Part shown: positions 28,873 to 39,465 of the stretch, piece after piece | Layout: the number at the start of each line of letters is the position of its first letter | Numbering within the stretch: the stretch's first letter is position 1 | Source of the DNA: Bacteroidales bacterium | GTDB lineage: Bacteria > Bacteroidota > Bacteroidia > Bacteroidales > Bacteroidaceae | Direction of reading: 5' to 3' | NCBI GenBank assembly: GCA_015060905.1 | Contig: SUXQ01000002.1 | Span: forward strand, 124,001-188,000 | DNA length: 64,000 bases | Notes under the pieces: model-generated | What the model saw: the letters and a program-made list of their open reading frames with translations, nothing else | Databases searched by the model: none | What the model was told of the DNA's origin: nothing | Translations under genes and position numbers: made by a program

Positions 28873-30858
28873 ATGAAAAAAACACTCTTTTCACTACTGC
28901 TTTTTTCCTTAAGCATCCTTATGCTGTCGGCAAAAAGTTACACAGTAACAAGCCCCGACGGTCGTCTGACACTAACTATCGACGTTGGCGATAAAGTAAC
29001 ATATACGGTAAAAGCCGGCGATGCGACGCTTGTCGCGCCCTCGGCGATTGCTCTTGAGCTTGAGGATGGCACGCTGCTTGGCAATAAGCCCAAAGTGTCG
29101 AGTGTGAACCGCGACAGCAGCAGCGAGACTATTGTCGCCCCACTCTATCGTCAGAGTCGTTTCAAAAGCGAATATAATGCCATCAGGCTGAAGATGCGCG
29201 GTAATTGGGGCATCGAGGCGCGCGCCTTTAACGACGGCGTTGCGTACAGGCTTTTTACAACCTACAAAAAAGATATAAACATAAAAAACGAAACGGTAGA
29301 ATTTAATTTCGACAAGGATTATAATGTCACACTGCCTTACAGCGACCTTTTCAGCGACAAATATATTGCCAGCTTCGAGAAACAGTATGACTATGAGCCT
29401 GTTTCCAATTTTAAGAATCACGGCGGAAGGCTCAGCTTTATGCCCATAATGGTACATTATGATGGTGGCGGCAAGGCTGTCCTTCTTGAATCGGACGTAG
29501 AGGACTACCCGGGAATGTTCATAAACGCAAACAGCGAAAAGTTGGGCTTTGTGGGCGAATTTCCTCCCTATCCGCTGAATCACAAGGACACCCCCAACGG
29601 AGTGTTGCGAGTGTCGGAGCGCGCGCCCTACATTGCCTCGATAAAGGGCAACCGCACACTGCCGTGGCGCATTGTAGCTTATGCTGCCGACGAAAAGCAG
29701 ATTCCGGTGAACAATATGGTGTACGCCCTTGCGTCACCCTGCCGCATAGAGGATACCTCGTGGATAAAGCCCGGACACTCTACGTGGGACTGGTGGAACC
29801 ACTGCTCTATTTACAACGTAGATTTTAAGGTGGGATTCAACAACGACACATATAAATATTATATAGACTTTGCTGCAAAATACAATTTCGACTATGTGCT
29901 TATAGACGATGGCTGGTACTCTTACCACAATAGAAATGTGATGGACGCTAACCCCGCACTCGACATTCCCATGCTGTGCGAATATGCTAAAGAGAGAAAT
30001 ATTCGTCTGATACTGTGGATGGTGGGCGACGCTTTTGACAAACAGGCCGAGGAGGTATGCGCCTACTACTCGAAGATGGGAATTGCGGGCTTCAAGCTTG
30101 ACTTTTTCGAGCGTCAGGACCAGAATCTTATCACCCGCACATACTGCATGGCACAAACGGCGGCAAAATACAAGATGATGCTGAACCTGCATGGTGTATA
30201 TGTGCCTAAAGGCCTTAATCGCACCTATCCTAACATTGTGAACTTCGAGGCAGTCTTTGGCCTTGAACAGCTTAAATGGACCGACAAGAAGGTGGCAGAC
30301 ATGGCAAAAAATGACCTGATGATTCCTTTCATGCGACAGACGGCGGGACCGATAGACTATACTCCCGGAGCGATGATTAACCGCACACGCGAAATGTTCC
30401 GCAGCATCGACCATCGTCCCATGAGTCAGGGTACACGCGCCCATCAGGTGGCAACGTACATTGTTTTTGACATGCCTGTGTCGGTACTGTGCGACTCGCC
30501 CACAAACTATGTTCGTGAGGGCGAGACTACCAATTTTATAAACAGTATTCCTGCGGTATTCGACAGCACATTCGTCAGCATGAGCGAGTTTGGAAAGTAT
30601 CTTGTCACGGGACGCAGAAAGGGCGATAATTTCTATCTTGGAGGGTTTAACGATTGGGACGCGCGCTCGTTGGAGGTGCCACTCTCTTTCCTGCCCGAGG
30701 GTGAGTATATTGCCCGCATATACAAGGATGGCCTTAATGTGGATCGCGTGGCCGAGGATTATAAACTCACAGAGCAGACTGTAACCGCCGGCGACAAACT
30801 TAATATACAGATGGGTGCATGCGGCGGCTTTGCAATAATTTTCACAAAAAAACAGTAA
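28873..30858 (+). CDS. GH97 family alpha-glucosidase/alpha-galactosidase
   Basis: TSPDGRLTLTIDVGDKVTYTV, NHGGRLSFMPIMVHYDGGGKAVLLESD, FVLIDDGWY, GFKLDFFERQDQ, NLHGVYVPKGLNRTYPN. Confidence 0.92.
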   Translation: MKKTLFSLLLFSLSILMLSAKSYTVTSPDGRLTLTIDVGDKVTYTVKAGDATLVAPSAIALELEDGTLLGNKPKVSSVNRDSSSETIVAPLYRQSRFKSEYNAIRLKMRGNWGIEARAFNDGVAYRLFTTYKKDINIKNETVEFNFDKDYNVTLPYSDLFSDKYIASFEKQYDYEPVSNFKNHGGRLSFMPIMVHYDGGGKAVLLESDVEDYPGMFINANSEKLGFVGEFPPYPLNHKDTPNGVLRVSERAPYIASIKGNRTLPWRIVAYAADEKQIPVNNMVYALASPCRIEDTSWIKPGHSTWDWWNHCSIYNVDFKVGFNNDTYKYYIDFAAKYNFDYVLIDDGWYSYHNRNVMDANPALDIPMLCEYAKERNIRLILWMVGDAFDKQAEEVCAYYSKMGIAGFKLDFFERQDQNLITRTYCMAQTAAKYKMMLNLHGVYVPKGLNRTYPNIVNFEAVFGLEQLKWTDKKVADMAKNDLMIPFMRQTAGPIDYTPGAMINRTREMFRSIDHRPMSQGTRAHQVATYIVFDMPVSVLCDSPTNYVREGETTNFINSIPAVFDSTFVSMSEFGKYLVTGRRKGDNFYLGGFNDWDARSLEVPLSFLPEGEYIARIYKDGLNVDRVAEDYKLTEQTVTAGDKLNIQMGACGGFAIIFTKKQ

Positions 30859-30864
30859 TATACT

Positions 30865-32349
30865 ATGATACGACGATTTTTATTTTTAGCGATTCTTTTC
30901 TCACTTGCCATCGCAGCAAGTGCCGAGGTTAAACTACCCTCGGTGCTTGGCAACGACATGGTGCTGCAACGCAACAGCGAGGTTAATCTTTGGGGCGAGG
31001 CGACCCCCGACCGCACGGTTACGGTGCGCACCTCGTGGAACAACAAAAAGTACAAGACAAAGAGCGACAGTGACGGGAAATGGTCTTTAAAGGTTGCTAC
31101 CGGAGAGGCAGGAGGCCCCTACGAAATTGAATTTTCCGATGGCGACAAGCTGACCCTCGACGGCATACTTCTGGGCGAAGTGTGGGTGTGCGGCGGGCAG
31201 TCGAACATGGAAATGCCTATAAAAGGCTTTGTGGCGCAGCCTGTGCAGGGCGCAGCCGAGGCTATACGCGAAAGTTATGCCCACCCCGATATTCGCATAT
31301 TCAACGTAGGGCGCAACCGCTCGGAGAGCGCACAGGATGATTGCAAGGGCGAGTGGAAGAAACCCACACCCAAGAACGTTGCCGAGTGCAGCGCAACGGC
31401 ATATTTCTTCGGTCGCATGCTGACAGATATTTTAGGTGTCCCCGTAGGGCTTGTAACCTCGTATTGGGGTGGCACAAAAGCCGAAGTGTGGATGACCCGT
31501 GACGCGATAAAAGCCACCGAAGGCATCGACCACGACTATGCACTAAAAGCCGATGGCAACGGTTTTACGCCGCAAAGTATGTATAATGGAATGATACACC
31601 CTATCGCACGCTTCACAGCCAAAGGATTCATTTGGTACCAGGGCGAGTCGAACCGCGACAGAGCCTTTGACTATGGCAAGCTGCTTGTATCGCTGATAAA
31701 AGATTGGCGCAAGGCGTGGGGTGACGAAAATATGCCTTTCCTGTGCGCACAGCTCGTTCAATATCGTTACGACGGCGCACAGTACCTGTCGTTGCCCGTA
31801 GTTATCGAAGGACAGTACTATGCAGCCGACGCACTGAAAAACGTCTATGTAGCCCCCACCACCGACCTTTCGTTTGCATCGATCATACACCCGCCGTTCA
31901 AGCGCGAGGTTGGCGAGCGTCTCGCGGGGATAGCACTCGACAAAAGTTACGGTCTTCCCGGCTTCGCAGCCGAGTCGCCCCGATATGCAAGCATGCAGGT
32001 CGATGGCAGCAAGGTGGTGCTTCGCTTCACAGGCATGGCCGACAATGCCGAATATGACGCCGTTGGCGAGAATTTCTCGTGGGTGGACAAGAATATGCGC
32101 GTGATAAGCATAAAAGGCTTCGAGGTTGCCGGAGAGGACAGAAAATTCTACCCTGCAAAGGCTCGTCATTCGTGGCCTGTGTCGGACCGCATAACCGTCG
32201 AGAGCGACTCTGTGAAAAACCCTGTGGCAGTACGCTACGCCTTCCGCAACAGCATCGAGGCTAACGTAATTACAGGCATGGGCACACCACTTGCACCCTT
32301 CCGCACAGACAATTGGGAAATACCCGAAAATGAACTTTTTAAAAAATAA
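30865..32349 (+). CDS. Sialate O-acetylesterase family protein
   Basis: LPSVLGNDMVLQR, VCGGQSNMEMPIKGF, FIWYQGESNRDRA. Confidence 0.9.
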   Translation: MIRRFLFLAILFSLAIAASAEVKLPSVLGNDMVLQRNSEVNLWGEATPDRTVTVRTSWNNKKYKTKSDSDGKWSLKVATGEAGGPYEIEFSDGDKLTLDGILLGEVWVCGGQSNMEMPIKGFVAQPVQGAAEAIRESYAHPDIRIFNVGRNRSESAQDDCKGEWKKPTPKNVAECSATAYFFGRMLTDILGVPVGLVTSYWGGTKAEVWMTRDAIKATEGIDHDYALKADGNGFTPQSMYNGMIHPIARFTAKGFIWYQGESNRDRAFDYGKLLVSLIKDWRKAWGDENMPFLCAQLVQYRYDGAQYLSLPVVIEGQYYAADALKNVYVAPTTDLSFASIIHPPFKREVGERLAGIALDKSYGLPGFAAESPRYASMQVDGSKVVLRFTGMADNAEYDAVGENFSWVDKNMRVISIKGFEVAGEDRKFYPAKARHSWPVSDRITVESDSVKNPVAVRYAFRNSIEANVITGMGTPLAPFRTDNWEIPENELFKK

Positions 32350-32354
32350 AAACC

Positions 32355-33110
32355 ATGAAACGTAAAATTTTCTCATTCATTACAATGATGCTGCTTGCAC
32401 TGACATGTGCATACGCAGGCGGCGGTAAAAAAGATTTTGCCATCATCTACATTGGCAACAGTATCACCTACGGTGCATTGCACAAAGATCGCAACGTTAC
32501 AGCACCCCCTGTGTACACCTCGCAAATGCTTGCAAAAAAACTGAAGGCAAACATCATCTGGCGCAACTGCGGCTGGAGCGGTGCCACCACCTACGATTTT
32601 CTTCCCTCGCATAAACGCTATTTTCCCCGTGTAGAGAAGGCCGTACGCGAAATTCAAGCCGAGACTGACGCCCCCATAGTATTTTCCATAATGCTGGGAA
32701 CAAACGACAGTGCAAATACAGGACCCACAGGCTGCCCCGTATCGAACGAAAATTATAAGAAAAACCTCATCACCATCATGGAGGCACTGAAGGAAATTGC
32801 CCCCGGAGCAAAATTCATATTCCAACGTCCCATCTGGTATAGTCCCAACACATACAACGGTGCACAGTACCTTCAGAAAGGCCTTAACCGCCTTATAGGC
32901 TACACACCCGTGCTTGAGGAGCTTGCCGACGAGCGTGCCGACGCCATGATGGGCGACGACGATGCTTTTGAGTATTTCCACAAGAATTACGAGAAATATT
33001 GTTTCGCCGAGGGTGGTAACGCAGGAACATTCTATCTGCACCCCAATGAAAAAGGAGCAAAGAAACTTGCAAAATTCTGGTTCGAGGGCATTATAGATGC
33101 ACTCGACTAA
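32355..33110 (+). CDS. SGNH/GDSL-type hydrolase
   Basis: IIYIGNSITYGAL, LGTNDS, FYLHPNEKGAKKLA. Confidence 0.85.
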   Translation: MKRKIFSFITMMLLALTCAYAGGGKKDFAIIYIGNSITYGALHKDRNVTAPPVYTSQMLAKKLKANIIWRNCGWSGATTYDFLPSHKRYFPRVEKAVREIQAETDAPIVFSIMLGTNDSANTGPTGCPVSNENYKKNLITIMEALKEIAPGAKFIFQRPIWYSPNTYNGAQYLQKGLNRLIGYTPVLEELADERADAMMGDDDAFEYFHKNYEKYCFAEGGNAGTFYLHPNEKGAKKLAKFWFEGIIDALD

Positions 33111-33128
33111 CCTCTGAAAATATAATAC

Positions 33129-33164
33129 AAAAAAAATTGCTACCCGACGGGTAGCAATTTTTTT
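33129..33164. terminator. Bidirectional terminator
   Basis: AAAAAATTGCTACCCG-ACGGGTAGCAATTTTTTT between convergent genes. Confidence 0.85.
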
Positions 33165-33180
33165 GTACACTAACAAGCTA

Positions 33181-33936
33181 TTAGTCAGCAAGTTTAGCCT
33201 TGATAAACTCGCGGTTGAGGCGAGCAATATTGCTTATTGATACACATTTGGGACACTCAGCCTCGCAAGCACGTGTGTTTGTACAGTTACCGAAGCCAAG
33301 CTCGTCCATCTTGGCAACCATAGCCTTTGCACGACGAGCAGCCTCTACCTTACCCTGAGGAAGGAGTGCAAACTGGCTAACCTTTGCAGATACGAAGAGC
33401 ATTGCAGAACCGTTCTTACATGCTGCCACGCAGGCACCGCAACCGATACATGCAGCTGCATCCATAGCCTCCTCGGCAATATCCTTACCGATGGGAATTG
33501 CGTTTGCATCGGGAATACCGCCTGTATTGATAGAAACAAATCCACCGGCCTGCTGAATCTTGTCAAAGGCTGTACGGTCTACCATAAGGTCGCGAATCAC
33601 GGGGAACGCAGCCGAACGCCAAGGCTCTACTGTGATTGTGTCGCCATCTTTGAAACGACGCATATAGAGCTGACAGGTTGTTGCGCCTGTTGCAGGACCG
33701 TGAGGGTGACCGTTCACGTAGAGTGAGCACATACCGCAAATACCCTCGCGACAGTCGTGGTCGAACACAATAGGCTCTTTACCCTCATTTACCAACTGCT
33801 CGTTAAGAATGTCGAGCATCTCAAGGAATGAGGTATCACCGGGAATGTCTTTCATCTGATAGGTCTCAAAAGCACCTTTCTCTTTAGGACCTCTCTGACG
33901 CCATACTTTCAAATTAAAGCTTATATTTTTATCCAT
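33181..33936 (-). CDS. frdB: Fumarate reductase/succinate dehydrogenase iron-sulfur subunit
   Basis: [33 protein letters not shown]. Confidence 0.94.
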   Translation of the reverse strand: MDKNISFNLKVWRQRGPKEKGAFETYQMKDIPGDTSFLEMLDILNEQLVNEGKEPIVFDHDCREGICGMCSLYVNGHPHGPATGATTCQLYMRRFKDGDTITVEPWRSAAFPVIRDLMVDRTAFDKIQQAGGFVSINTGGIPDANAIPIGKDIAEEAMDAAACIGCGACVAACKNGSAMLFVSAKVSQFALLPQGKVEAARRAKAMVAKMDELGFGNCTNTRACEAECPKCVSISNIARLNREFIKAKLAD

Positions 33937-33952
33937 TGTTATATTCTTTTAA

Positions 33953-35911
33953 TTAGTTTTTGTAGTTACGCTGCTGTACTTTGATGTACTGATAGTTGAG
34001 ATCCTCTTTGAGAAGTTCGGGCTCGTTGCCTTCGCCTGTGTAACGCCAGCAAGCAACATAAGAGAACTCTTCGTCGTTACGTTTAGCCTCGCCCTCTTCT
34101 GTCTGGTGCTCTTCGCGGAAGTGACCACCGCAAGATTCCTCGCGGTTGAGTGCGTCGTATGCCATGAGCTTACCAATCTCGATAAAGTCGAGCAGACGGA
34201 GAGCTTTCTCGAGCTCGATGTTCAGTGTGTCGGCTGCACCGGGGATACGAAGGTCGCTCCAGAAGGTCTTTTCAACCTCGGCGAGTTTGGCAATAGCTGT
34301 CTCGAGAGACTCTTTTGTACGTGCCATTCCTACATACTCCCACATTACGTGACCAAGCTCTTTGTGAATTGAGTCTACGCTGCGTTTACCCTTGATGGCC
34401 ATAAGTTTGGCAATCTTGTCGTTTACAGCCTTCTCGGCAGCCTCGAATTCGGGTGCGTCTGTGCTGAAACGGGGAACCTGAATCTGGTCGGCAAGATAGT
34501 TCTGCATTGTGTAGGGAAGAACGAAGTAACCGTCGGCAAGACCCTGCATGAGTGCAGATGCACCGAGACGGTTGGCACCGTGGTCAGAGAAGTTTGCCTC
34601 ACCGATAGCAAAAAGACCGGGAATTGAGGTCTGAAGCTCGTAGTCTACCCAGATACCACCCATTGTGTAGTGGATAGCGGGGAATATCATCATAGGCTCC
34701 TCGTAGGGGCTTACGTCAGTAATCTCCTCGTACATATCGAATAGGTTACCGTAACGCTGTTTAACAACCTCTTTACCGAGACGCTGGATAGCATATTTAA
34801 AGTCGAGGAACACTGCAAGACCTGTGTTGTTTACGCCGAAACCTTTGTCGCAACGCTCTTTTGCTGCGCGTGAAGCAACGTCACGAGGTACAAGGTTACC
34901 GAAGGCAGGATAACGACGCTCCAAGTAGAAGTCGCGATCCTCGTCGGGAATGTCGCTTGCCTTCTTTTTACCGGCCTGAAGAGCCTTGGCATCCTCCAAT
35001 TTCTTGGGTACCCAGATGCGACCATCGTTACGGAGAGACTCGGACATAAGTGTCAGTTTAGACTGCTTGTCGCCGTGAACGGGGATACATGTGGGGTGAA
35101 TCTGAGCGTAACAGGGGTTAGCAAAAAGGGCACCTTTACGGTAGCACTGCAATGCAGCCGAACCGTTGCTACCCATTGCGTTTGTAGAGAGGAAGTATGT
35201 GTTTCCGTAACCACCGGTAGCAATAACAACCGAGTGAGCAGCGAAACGCTCAACCTTACCTGTTACAAGGTTACGAGCGATAATACCGCGTGCACGACCG
35301 TCGATAATAACAACGTCGAGCATTTCGTAACGTGTATAGAGCTTAACCTTGCCCTGATTAACCTGATAGTTCAGTGCCGAGTATGCACCGAGAAGAAGCT
35401 GCTGACCTGTCTGACCGCGAGCATAGAATGTACGCGATACCTGAGCACCACCAAACGAACGGTTAGCCAAAAGACCACCATACTCGCGTGCAAAAGGTAC
35501 ACACTGAGCAACACACTGGTCGATGATTGCGCCCGAAACCTCGGCCAAACGATGAACGTTAGCCTCGCGTGCGCGGTAGTCACCACCCTTGATAGTATCG
35601 TAGAAAAGACGATAAACAGAGTCACCATCATTCTGATAGTTCTTTGCAGCGTTAATACCACCCTGTGCAGCGATAGAGTGTGCACGACGGGGAGAATCCT
35701 GAATACAGAAGTTAAGCACGTTGAAACCCATGGCACCCAACGAAGCGGCTGCCGATGCACCTGCAAGACCTGTACCTACAACGATGATGTCGAGGTTACG
35801 TTTGTTGGCGGGGTTCACCAATTTCTGATGTGCCTTATAGTTCGTCCACTTCTCGGCCAAAGGACCTTCGGGAATTTTGGAATTCAGTTTTTCTGAACTT
35901 ATTTTAGCCAT
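33953..35911 (-). CDS. frdA: Fumarate reductase/succinate dehydrogenase flavoprotein subunit
   Basis: [46 protein letters not shown]. Confidence 0.96.
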   Translation of the reverse strand: MAKISSEKLNSKIPEGPLAEKWTNYKAHQKLVNPANKRNLDIIVVGTGLAGASAAASLGAMGFNVLNFCIQDSPRRAHSIAAQGGINAAKNYQNDGDSVYRLFYDTIKGGDYRAREANVHRLAEVSGAIIDQCVAQCVPFAREYGGLLANRSFGGAQVSRTFYARGQTGQQLLLGAYSALNYQVNQGKVKLYTRYEMLDVVIIDGRARGIIARNLVTGKVERFAAHSVVIATGGYGNTYFLSTNAMGSNGSAALQCYRKGALFANPCYAQIHPTCIPVHGDKQSKLTLMSESLRNDGRIWVPKKLEDAKALQAGKKKASDIPDEDRDFYLERRYPAFGNLVPRDVASRAAKERCDKGFGVNNTGLAVFLDFKYAIQRLGKEVVKQRYGNLFDMYEEITDVSPYEEPMMIFPAIHYTMGGIWVDYELQTSIPGLFAIGEANFSDHGANRLGASALMQGLADGYFVLPYTMQNYLADQIQVPRFSTDAPEFEAAEKAVNDKIAKLMAIKGKRSVDSIHKELGHVMWEYVGMARTKESLETAIAKLAEVEKTFWSDLRIPGAADTLNIELEKALRLLDFIEIGKLMAYDALNREESCGGHFREEHQTEEGEAKRNDEEFSYVACWRYTGEGNEPELLKEDLNYQYIKVQQRNYKN

Positions 35912-35947
35912 AATATATGTTTTTTAAATTTTAAACGGAATTATTAA

Positions 35948-36637
35948 TTAGCATCCACCGGCGCAAGGACAGAGAGCAAAAATAACAGCTACTGCTGCAA
36001 AACCTGCCACGATGAGGGTAACAACAACGTTACCGATGCAACGCCAACGCTCGAACCATACTTGATTGTTCCAACCAAGAGTCTGAAGTGCGCTCCAGAA
36101 GCCGTGTGTAAGGTGGAACCAGAGAGCTACCAACCATACAAGGTAAAGAACAGTGTAAACGGGGCAAGAGAAAGTCTGCTGAATATGATATACACCGTTG
36201 GCAGCATTTGTAACATCTACATTTGCGCCCATCATGTGCATAACCTCAACAAGCTGCATGTTTGCCCAGAAGTTGTAAAGGTGAAGCCCCATACCCAAGA
36301 TTACGATTACACCAAGAACAAACATGTTCTGTGATGCCCACTCAACCTCTTTGGGCTTCGCAGTGTAAGCGTAAGACTGACCACCGCGTGCCTTCTTGTT
36401 CTGAAGTGTGAGGATGATTGCATAAACGAAATGCACAACCACAAGAGCGGCAAGACCCGCTGTTGCAACAAGCGCATACCAATTAGCACCCAAAAACTCA
36501 CAAATCGCATTGTAAGCCTCGCCGCTGAAAATAGCGACCAAGTTCATTGACATGTGGAAAAGAAGGAAGAGAACGAGGGCAATACCCGAAACGCTCATAA
36601 TTACCTTTTTTCCCACAGAAGAATTAAGTAACCACAT
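35948..36637 (-). CDS. frdC: Fumarate reductase/succinate dehydrogenase cytochrome b subunit
   Basis: Multi-TM protein with heme-ligand-type His residues (LFHMSMNL, WFHLTHGFWSALQ) in an operon with frdAB. Confidence 0.9.
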   Translation of the reverse strand: MWLLNSSVGKKVIMSVSGIALVLFLLFHMSMNLVAIFSGEAYNAICEFLGANWYALVATAGLAALVVVHFVYAIILTLQNKKARGGQSYAYTAKPKEVEWASQNMFVLGVIVILGMGLHLYNFWANMQLVEVMHMMGANVDVTNAANGVYHIQQTFSCPVYTVLYLVWLVALWFHLTHGFWSALQTLGWNNQVWFERWRCIGNVVVTLIVAGFAAVAVIFALCPCAGGC

Positions 36638-36968
36638 AATAAATTGATATTAAATTATTTAATTAAAAAGTTATTAAAATTTCAACCTATTTTACCTTTT
36701 GCATTTAGCAAAAATAAAGTTTTTTTATGAAACTGCCACCGATAAACGACTTTATTTATTAAAATATTTTCAAAAAGGAAAAACAGTCGTTACACACAAT
36801 TAATCGTCCGCGCTTAAACTAAACAAAAAACTGCGTGAAATTCCCGCATAAAAAACAATAAAATTCAAACAGAGAGAGCATTTGCGACGACAAGCCTGCG
36901 CCGATGCTTTTGCGTTCCAAAAAATAGTACTATCTTCGCAGAAGAAAATAATATCAATAAGGAGTACC

Positions 36969-38840
36969 GTGAAATTTGAATACGACATTTTAGTCATAGG
37001 CGCAGGACACGCCGGTTGCGAGGCGGCGGCGGCAGCAGCCAATTTGGGAGCAAAGACCTGTTTGATGACAATGGACATGAACAAGATTGCACAGATGAGC
37101 TGCAACCCTGCCATCGGCGGCATTGCAAAAGGTCAGATTGTGCGCGAGATTGACGCGCTTGGCGGTTATATGGGAATTATCACCGACAAGTCCGCAATAC
37201 AGTTCCGTATGCTGAACCGTTCGAAAGGCCCTGCAATGTGGAGCCCGCGTGCACAGTGCGACCGAACAAAGTTCAGCCTGCTGTGGCGAGAGACGCTCGA
37301 AAATATTCCCAACCTGCACATGTGGCAGGACATTGCAACCGAACTTATCGTCGAGGATGGGAAAGCCGTTGGAGTAACCACCCAGCTTGACGCAGAGTTC
37401 CGCGCACGGTGCATAATTATCACAGCCGGCACATTCTTGAACGGATTGATGCACGTTGGCAAGGTGATGATTGAAGGGGGACGCACAGCCGAGCCTGCCG
37501 CCAAAGGATTGACCGAGTCTATCTGCAAGCATGGCATTCGCAGCGACAGAATGAAGACCGGTACCCCTGTCAGGCTGGACAAACGTTCAATTAACCTCGA
37601 ATTGACCGAGAAACAGGATGGCGAAAATGATTTTCATCGTTTCTCGTACAAAAACACCAAACGCAACCTTAAGCAACGCCCCTGCTGGATGTGTTACACT
37701 AATCCCGAGGTTCACGAAATTCTGCGCAGCGGGCTTGACGACTCGCCACTTTACAATGGACAGATTCAGAGTATAGGGCCACGATACTGCCCCAGCATAG
37801 AAACGAAGATTGTAACCTTTGCCGAGAGAGACAGACATCTGCTGTTTCTGGAGCCCGAGGGCGAGGATACTCAGGAAATTTATGTAAATGGATTTTCCTC
37901 GTCTTTACCGATGGAAATACAATTGACAGCACTGCGAAAAATACCCGCATTGAAGGATGCTGTTGCCTACCGTCCCGGCTATGCGATAGAGTATGACTTT
38001 TTCGACCCCACACAGTTGAAACATACGCTGGAATCGAAAATTCTTGAAAATCTGTTCTTCGCCGGACAGGTAAACGGAACCACCGGATACGAAGAGGCTG
38101 CCGGTCAAGGATTGATTGCAGGAATTAACGCCGCATTAAAGGTCAAAGGCGAAAAGCCATTCACTCTGAAACGCGACGAAGCATATATTGGCGTACTCAT
38201 CGACGACCTTGTTACTAAAGGAGTGGACGAGCCGTACAGAATGTTTACCTCGCGCGCTGAGTATAGAATATTGCTGCGCGAAGATGATGCGGACATGCGC
38301 CTGACAAAAAAATCGTACGCAATAGGGCTTGCCGACAAGGAACGTTACGACAGAGTGTGCCGCAAAGAGGAACTTATGCAACAGTTGATGAAATTCATCG
38401 AGGAATTTTCCATAAAGCCCAACCTTATAAACGCGGCACTCGAAGAACTTGGCACCACCCCCTTGTCGCATGGCTGCAAACTTGTTTCGCTGATAGAAAG
38501 GCCTCAAATTGGAATTACAAGCATTGCGAAATACATAAAAGCATTAAACGAAAAATTGGAAGCGTTAGGCGACGACCGCGACGAAATTGCCGAGGCGACA
38601 GAGATACAATTAAAATACAAAGGCTACATTGAGCGAGAAAGAGAGCTTGCCGAAAAGATGAACCGTATGGAAAATATACGCATAAAAGGCAAATTCAATT
38701 ACGGCGAACTACAATCACTCTCGACCGAGGCTCGACAAAAGCTGACAGCCATCGACCCCGAGACATTGGCACAGGCGAGCCGCATTCCCGGAGTATCGCC
38801 CAGCGACATAAACGCACTGATGATACTCGCGCAAAGATAA
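36969..38840 (+). CDS. mnmG: tRNA uridine-5-carboxymethylaminomethyl modification enzyme MnmG (GidA)
   Basis: YDILVIGAGHAGCEAAAAAANLGAKTCLMT, CNPAIGGIAKGQ; GTG start at 36969 fits the family N-terminus. Confidence 0.96.
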   Translation: MKFEYDILVIGAGHAGCEAAAAAANLGAKTCLMTMDMNKIAQMSCNPAIGGIAKGQIVREIDALGGYMGIITDKSAIQFRMLNRSKGPAMWSPRAQCDRTKFSLLWRETLENIPNLHMWQDIATELIVEDGKAVGVTTQLDAEFRARCIIITAGTFLNGLMHVGKVMIEGGRTAEPAAKGLTESICKHGIRSDRMKTGTPVRLDKRSINLELTEKQDGENDFHRFSYKNTKRNLKQRPCWMCYTNPEVHEILRSGLDDSPLYNGQIQSIGPRYCPSIETKIVTFAERDRHLLFLEPEGEDTQEIYVNGFSSSLPMEIQLTALRKIPALKDAVAYRPGYAIEYDFFDPTQLKHTLESKILENLFFAGQVNGTTGYEEAAGQGLIAGINAALKVKGEKPFTLKRDEAYIGVLIDDLVTKGVDEPYRMFTSRAEYRILLREDDADMRLTKKSYAIGLADKERYDRVCRKEELMQQLMKFIEEFSIKPNLINAALEELGTTPLSHGCKLVSLIERPQIGITSIAKYIKALNEKLEALGDDRDEIAEATEIQLKYKGYIERERELAEKMNRMENIRIKGKFNYGELQSLSTEARQKLTAIDPETLAQASRIPGVSPSDINALMILAQR

Positions 38841-38842
38841 AA

Positions 38843-38858
38843 TGTTTCACGTGGAACA
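38843..38858. promoter_or_regulatory. Candidate parS (ParB-binding) site TGTTTCACGTGGAACA
   Basis: Exact match to parS consensus TGTTNCACGTGNAACA, intergenic, 3 bp after the mnmG stop. Confidence 0.75.
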
Positions 38859-38913
38859 CTTCTATTTCAAATAAAACCACCGAGTTAATAGACCCCCAAA
38901 AAACACAAGAGCA

Positions 38914-39447
38914 ATGAACAAAGAACTACTACTAAAAAATTTGCGCTCCATTAAAGACTTCCCTATTCCCGGGATTCTCTTCAGAGACGTAACCTCACTT
39001 TTCAAAAATGCAGAGTGTTTGAAAGAGCTTGACGACGCTCTTTATGAAAAGTACAAAGATTGTGGAATCACAAAAGTTGTGGGCGTTGAATCACGAGGCT
39101 TTGTGATGGGCGCATCACTCGCCGTAAGATTGGGTGCGGGATTCGTCCCTGTGCGCAAGCCCGGAAAGCTACCCGCCGAAACTATAAGTGAGAGCTATAA
39201 AAAAGAGTATGGCACAGACACAATAGAGATACACAAGGATGCAATAGAAGAGAGCGACATTGTGCTGTTGCACGACGACCTTCTTGCGACGGGCGGAACT
39301 ATGCTTGCAGCGTACAACCTTGTAAAAAAGATGAACCCCAAAAAAGTGATGATAAATTTCATAATAGAGCTTGAGGACCTTAAGGGGCGAGAAATTTTTC
39401 CGGCAGATGCACAGATAGATTCACTGCTGTTTTTAGATGGAGAATAA
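38914..39447 (+). CDS. apt: Adenine phosphoribosyltransferase
   Basis: IRDFPIPGILFRDVT-like N-terminus, VVGVESRGFVMGA, LLHDDLLATGGTM. Confidence 0.95.
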   Translation: MNKELLLKNLRSIKDFPIPGILFRDVTSLFKNAECLKELDDALYEKYKDCGITKVVGVESRGFVMGASLAVRLGAGFVPVRKPGKLPAETISESYKKEYGTDTIEIHKDAIEESDIVLLHDDLLATGGTMLAAYNLVKKMNPKKVMINFIIELEDLKGREIFPADAQIDSLLFLDGE

Positions 39448-39465
39448 AAATAAAAGAGTACACAG

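Noticed and set aside
32373-33227. 284-aa minus-strand ORF opposite the SGNH hydrolase
   Set aside because: Cys/Val-rich shadow ORF covering a well-supported plus-strand gene.
35075-35896. 273-aa ORF antisense to frdA
   Set aside because: Thr/Cys/Val-rich shadow translation of the frdA codon pattern.
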